Shown: one piece after another, positions 6,048 through 9,455 of the stretch
How positions within the stretch are numbered: position 1 is the first letter of the stretch
Layout: every line of letters begins with the position of its first letter
Assembly (NCBI GenBank): GCA_002428805.1
Contig: DIXX01000032.1
Location: forward strand, 1,531 to 10,985
Direction: 5' to 3'
Length of the DNA stretch: 9,455 bases
DNA from: Cetobacterium sp. UBA6069
GTDB lineage: Bacteria; Fusobacteriota; Fusobacteriia; Fusobacteriales; Fusobacteriaceae
Program-made: the position numbers and the translations under genes
Notes under the pieces: model-generated
Databases searched by the model: none
What the model saw: only the letters and a program-made list of their open reading frames with translations
Told to the model about the DNA's origin: nothing

Positions 6048-6833
6048 ATGAAAAAATCTATATTTTTATTAAGTTTATTGCTAGGAGCAACTCTTCAAGC
6101 TGGTGAAATTTTAATGGGAACTACAACTTCATTAGATGACACAGGATTTTTAACAGAGATTTCTCAAAATTTAAAAAAAGAGACAGGGATTGATTTGAAA
6201 TGGATTGCCAAAGGAACGGGAGAAGCTCTTGAATTAGGAAAAAGAGGGGACGTAGATATTCTTTTTACTCATGATCCAGGAAGAGAAATCAAATTTATTG
6301 AAGATGGTTATGGGGTAAATAGATATCCATTGATGCATAACTATTTTGTGGTTGTAAGCAATAGTGAAAAAGATTTATCGGGATATCCAAGAAATCTAAA
6401 AGAGCTATTAAGTAAAATAGCTACAGAAAATTCTGTTTTCATTTCAAGAGGGGACAAATCAGGAACACACTCTAAAGAGTTGTCAATGTGGAAAGAAGCA
6501 AAAATAGATAAAAATTTCAAAAATTATAAAGAAGCTGGTTTGGGAATGGCAAAAACACTAAATCTAACATCTGAATTACAAGGGTTTACTCTTTCAGACA
6601 GTGGGACATTTTTAAAAGTTAAAGATAATTTTAAATTACAAGAGGTTCCTTTAGATGAAAAAGAGCCACTGAAGAATATATACTCTATTTTAGAGTTAAG
6701 TAATGTAAAAGAAAGTAAAAAAGAGGATATAAAAACATTTATAAAATTCATGCAATCGAAAGAGGCTGAAGAGATAATGAAAAAATTTGGTGAGGCGGAG
6801 TTTGGAACGCCATTATTTTATGTAGGTTACTAA
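6048..6833 (+). CDS. tupA: Tungstate ABC transporter, periplasmic substrate-binding protein TupA
   Basis: This 261-residue protein captures tungstate (WO4) with high affinity and hands it to TupBC. It has a signal peptide (KK, hydrophobic core at 4-14, likely cleavage after LQA at residue 18). There is no lipobox cysteine, so it is probably free in a periplasm rather than a lipoprotein as in Gram-positives. TupA-type anion-binding motifs are TTTS (25-28) and SRGDKSGTH (133-141). RGDVDILFTHD (66-76) and the C-terminal FGTPLFY also fit the family. These distinguish it from ModA (molybdate) and from PstS. It is first in an operon and is preceded by its own promoter and a strong ribosome-binding site. 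Its divergence from a tungsten enzyme supports tungstate over molybdate, though selectivity cannot be proven from sequence. Confidence 0.95.
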   Translation: MKKSIFLLSLLLGATLQAGEILMGTTTSLDDTGFLTEISQNLKKETGIDLKWIAKGTGEALELGKRGDVDILFTHDPGREIKFIEDGYGVNRYPLMHNYFVVVSNSEKDLSGYPRNLKELLSKIATENSVFISRGDKSGTHSKELSMWKEAKIDKNFKNYKEAGLGMAKTLNLTSELQGFTLSDSGTFLKVKDNFKLQEVPLDEKEPLKNIYSILELSNVKESKKEDIKTFIKFMQSKEAEEIMKKFGEAEFGTPLFYVGY

Positions 6834-6834
6834 G

Positions 6835-7464
6835 GTGAATACTGAAATTTTAGAGATAGTTCTGCTATCTCTAGTTTTAACTGGAACCGCAAGTATTCTT
6901 AGCTCAATTTTTGGATTTTTTATAAGTTTATGGTTATTTTTTAGAAGAGATAAATTTTATAAAAAAATATTGGATTTTTTTAGAGCTTTAACAGGGGTAC
7001 CGACAATAATTTTTGGATTATTGGTACTTTTACTACTGTCAAGAAGAGGATTTTTAGGATCTCTGAATTTACTATTTACTCCAACAGCGATAGTGATTGC
7101 TCAATTTTTACTATTATTACCGCTCGTTGTAACTCTTTGTTCTGAATTGTTAGAAGGAGAGGGAGTAAAAATTTTGAGGACTTGCAGAGTTCTACATATT
7201 CCTAAGTCGCAGTTGAAAAAAGTTTTTTTTAGAGAGTTAAAAACAAGGTTTTTAAGTATTTTTTTAATAGCATTTGCAAGAGGGATATCAGAGGTTGGTT
7301 CTGTAATGCTAGTAGGTGGAAATATTAAAGGATCTACAAGAGTTATGACAACATATATAGCTCTTTCGACTTCGATGGGAAACTATGATACTTCTCTTAC
7401 AATAGCTTTAATTTTGTTTATACTATCTTTTTCATTAAATATAGCTATTAAAAGGGTGAGTTAG
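6835..7464 (+). CDS. tupB: Tungstate ABC transporter permease TupB
   Basis: This 209-residue inner-membrane permease dimerises to form the tungstate channel. Hydrophobic segments lie at about 8-36, 55-68, 80-104, 138-160 and 185-204. Family-typical stretches include TGVPTIIFGLLV (53-64), FTPTAIVIAQ (81-90) and the cytoplasmic coupling region before the final membrane segment, with GISEVGSVMLVGGN and TRVMTTYIAL. The start is GTG at 6835, one base after the tupA stop. No in-frame ATG exists before the first membrane segment and the ribosome-binding site is weak (TAGG at 6823-6826), so expression is likely coupled to tupA. The low-efficiency start fits the usual need for fewer membrane subunits than binding proteins. 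It is the right length for TupB, and its place between tupA and tupC leaves little doubt. Confidence 0.93.
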   Translation: MNTEILEIVLLSLVLTGTASILSSIFGFFISLWLFFRRDKFYKKILDFFRALTGVPTIIFGLLVLLLLSRRGFLGSLNLLFTPTAIVIAQFLLLLPLVVTLCSELLEGEGVKILRTCRVLHIPKSQLKKVFFRELKTRFLSIFLIAFARGISEVGSVMLVGGNIKGSTRVMTTYIALSTSMGNYDTSLTIALILFILSFSLNIAIKRVS

Positions 7465-8070
7465 TTGATAAAAATTAAAAATTTGAAAAAATTTTATAAT
7501 AATAGATTGATTTTAGATATTTCTGAGTTAGATTTAGATGCTGGAAAAGTTTACTCTTTGATAGGGAGAAATGGAGCTGGAAAGAGTACGTTGTTAAACA
7601 TTTTATCAGGGGTTTTATCATCTGATGAGGGATATATAGAAACAGATTTAGATGAAACAATTTTATGTCCTCAAGAACCGATGTTTTTTAAAGGAGATGT
7701 AGTTTACAATTTGACAGAACCATTTAAATTAATGGGAAAAAATATTGAGATTTCAAAAGTTAGGGAACAGCTTAAAAATTTTGGAATATCAGAATTAGAA
7801 AACTCATTGATCTCGACTTTGTCTGGTGGAGAAAAAGCCAAAGTTCAATTTGTAAGAACTAAACTTTATGATAAAAAAATAGTTCTTTTAGACGAGCCGA
7901 CAGCGAGCATAGATAAAAAAAGTACTGCCTTAGTAGAAGAGGCAATAGTGAAAATGAAAAATGAAGGAAAACTGATCCTTATAATAACTCATAACTACGA
8001 ACAAGCCTTGAGAATAAGTGATACTATTTTTGAAATTGATGATGGAAAATTAATTAGAAGGAGGATTTAA
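7465..8070 (+). CDS. tupC: Tungstate ABC transporter ATP-binding protein TupC
   Basis: This 201-residue cytoplasmic ATPase drives TupB. All ABC motifs are present: Walker A GRNGAGKST (34-42), Q-loop Q70 in CPQEP, signature LSGGE (119-123), Walker B with catalytic glutamate LLDEPT (141-146), and switch histidine H176 in THN. It is a minimal ABC domain, shorter than many TupC/ModC proteins, and lacks any C-terminal TOBE/molbindin regulatory domain, so it probably does not sense cytoplasmic oxyanion through this subunit. The start is TTG at 7465, directly after the tupB TAG. It is supported by AAGGGTGAG at about 7452-7460 and by the fit of the first beta-strand; no ATG is nearby. The TAA stop overlaps the next ATG by one base, tying the transporter to the Fe-S and oxidoreductase genes downstream. 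Confidence 0.93.
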   Translation: MIKIKNLKKFYNNRLILDISELDLDAGKVYSLIGRNGAGKSTLLNILSGVLSSDEGYIETDLDETILCPQEPMFFKGDVVYNLTEPFKLMGKNIEISKVREQLKNFGISELENSLISTLSGGEKAKVQFVRTKLYDKKIVLLDEPTASIDKKSTALVEEAIVKMKNEGKLILIITHNYEQALRISDTIFEIDDGKLIRRRI

Positions 8071-8717
8071 TGTCTAAAGGTCTTATGAATAAAATATTTG
8101 ATAGAGAAACAACAAGAAGAGATTTTTTGAAACTGACAGGAAAAGGGATTGCGGGGTTTGCAGTTTCAACATCGATTTTATCGATGTTTGGATTCGGAGA
8201 GGAAGCTTATGCAGCCACAGCACTTCCAGAAGGGCTATTAGTAGTTGATAGATCTAAATGTACAGGATGTCAACGTTGTGAGATAACTTGTACGCTTCAA
8301 AATGATGGAAAAGTACAACCGTTTCTATCTAGAATAAAGGTAGCTGAAAATTATAATTTTGGTGTTACTGGCCCGAAGATAAACTATCAGTATGAAGATG
8401 GTCAGATGGGGAATCTAAAAATGTCACCTGTAACTTGTAAGCAGTGTAGAGAACCATTCTGTGCTAACGCTTGCCCGAAAGATGCCATAATAGCAGATCC
8501 AAGAACAGGAGCTAGAGTAGTTCAAAAAGATAAGTGTGTTGGTTGTGGAACATGTGTAGATGCCTGCCCTTGGAATTTACCAACAATAGATACTGAGAAT
8601 GGCTACGCAACAAAATGTGTAACTTGTGGTGTATGTGTGAAAGGTTGTCCAACAGATGCATTAAAGGTTATAAAGTGGGAAGATATAAGCAGAGCTCATT
8701 TTTTTAGTAAAAGATAA
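8070..8717 (+). CDS. ydhY: YdhY-like four-cluster ferredoxin subunit with a twin-arginine leader
   Basis: This 215-residue Fe-S protein is the likely electron partner of the AOR-family enzyme that follows. Sixteen cysteines form four [4Fe-4S] sites: C64/67/70/74, C123/126/131/135, C156/159/162/166 and C183/186/189/193, the DmsB/HybA-like layout. From memory it closely resembles E. coli YdhY over its full length, including the GKG-x-AG N-terminal stretch, the SRIK segment and the ALK-I-W-DI ending, and E. coli ydhY likewise precedes ydhV. Residues 15-21 (TRRDFLK) match the Tat consensus, followed by a hydrophobic stretch (26-42) and an AYA cleavage-type site (46-48), so export of the folded protein is predicted. 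As I recall, E. coli YdhY has TRLEFLR there and lacks the second arginine. The start is set by AAGGAGG (8058-8064). The gene overlaps tupC by one base and ends in tandem TAA codons. Confidence 0.9.
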   Translation: MSKGLMNKIFDRETTRRDFLKLTGKGIAGFAVSTSILSMFGFGEEAYAATALPEGLLVVDRSKCTGCQRCEITCTLQNDGKVQPFLSRIKVAENYNFGVTGPKINYQYEDGQMGNLKMSPVTCKQCREPFCANACPKDAIIADPRTGARVVQKDKCVGCGTCVDACPWNLPTIDTENGYATKCVTCGVCVKGCPTDALKVIKWEDISRAHFFSKR

Positions 8718-8733
8718 TAAGGGGGAGAGGTAA

Positions 8734-9455
<722 letters not shown>

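Noticed and set aside
6048..8070. Molybdate (ModABC) or phosphate importer instead of TupABC
   Set aside because: The TTTS and SRGDKSGTH motifs, the permease motifs and the adjacent tungsten-enzyme genes all fit TupABC; the ATPase lacks the molybdate-binding C-terminal domain common in ModC.

Overview
The window is AT-rich, with AGA/TTA-heavy codon use and short intergenic gaps. Several exported proteins have plain signal peptides ending in small residues, and the tungstate-binding protein has no lipobox cysteine. Together these suggest an anaerobic, low-GC diderm. A member of the Fusobacteriota (Cetobacterium/Ilyobacter-like) fits best, but this is an inference from style and gene content and was not tested by a search. 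No stretch longer than 300 bases lacks a gene; the two largest gaps (about 205 bases each) are divergent promoter regions.

Positions 1-3100 look like ordinary housekeeping and orphan genes. They are a fused permease/substrate-binding protein of a quaternary-amine (OpuC/OsmF-type) ABC importer, a small exported protein of unknown function with a strong promoter, a convergent exported DUF2141-family protein, and a small helical, possibly HEAT-like protein. Two bidirectional hairpin terminators (about 2025-2055 and 3102-3137) separate these units.

Positions 3140-9455 form a tungsten locus built around a 207-base divergent promoter region (5841-6047). Leftward runs a three-gene operon with overlapping genes: a full-length aldehyde:ferredoxin oxidoreductase (AOR, 601 aa), a MoaD/ThiS-like sulfur carrier ending in Gly-Gly-Gly, and a small ThiF/MoeB/HesA-type activating enzyme lacking the usual zinc cysteines. 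Rightward runs tupA-tupB-tupC, a tungstate ABC importer. It overlaps a four-cluster ferredoxin-like protein closely resembling E. coli YdhY, followed by a second AOR-family enzyme resembling E. coli YdhV, cut off by the window end.

The implied logic is that TupABC imports tungstate, the MoaD-like/E1-like pair probably supplies sulfur for the metal-binding pterin, and two different AOR-family enzymes use the cofactor, one as a soluble AOR and one with a dedicated Fe-S partner. Two features deserve most attention. The Fe-S partner carries a consensus twin-arginine leader although its catalytic partner has none. At the sulfur-carrier/E1 junction, the codons for the C-terminal Pro-Pro-Val-Gly-Gly-Gly tail form a perfect 7-bp hairpin that covers the Shine-Dalgarno of the next gene.
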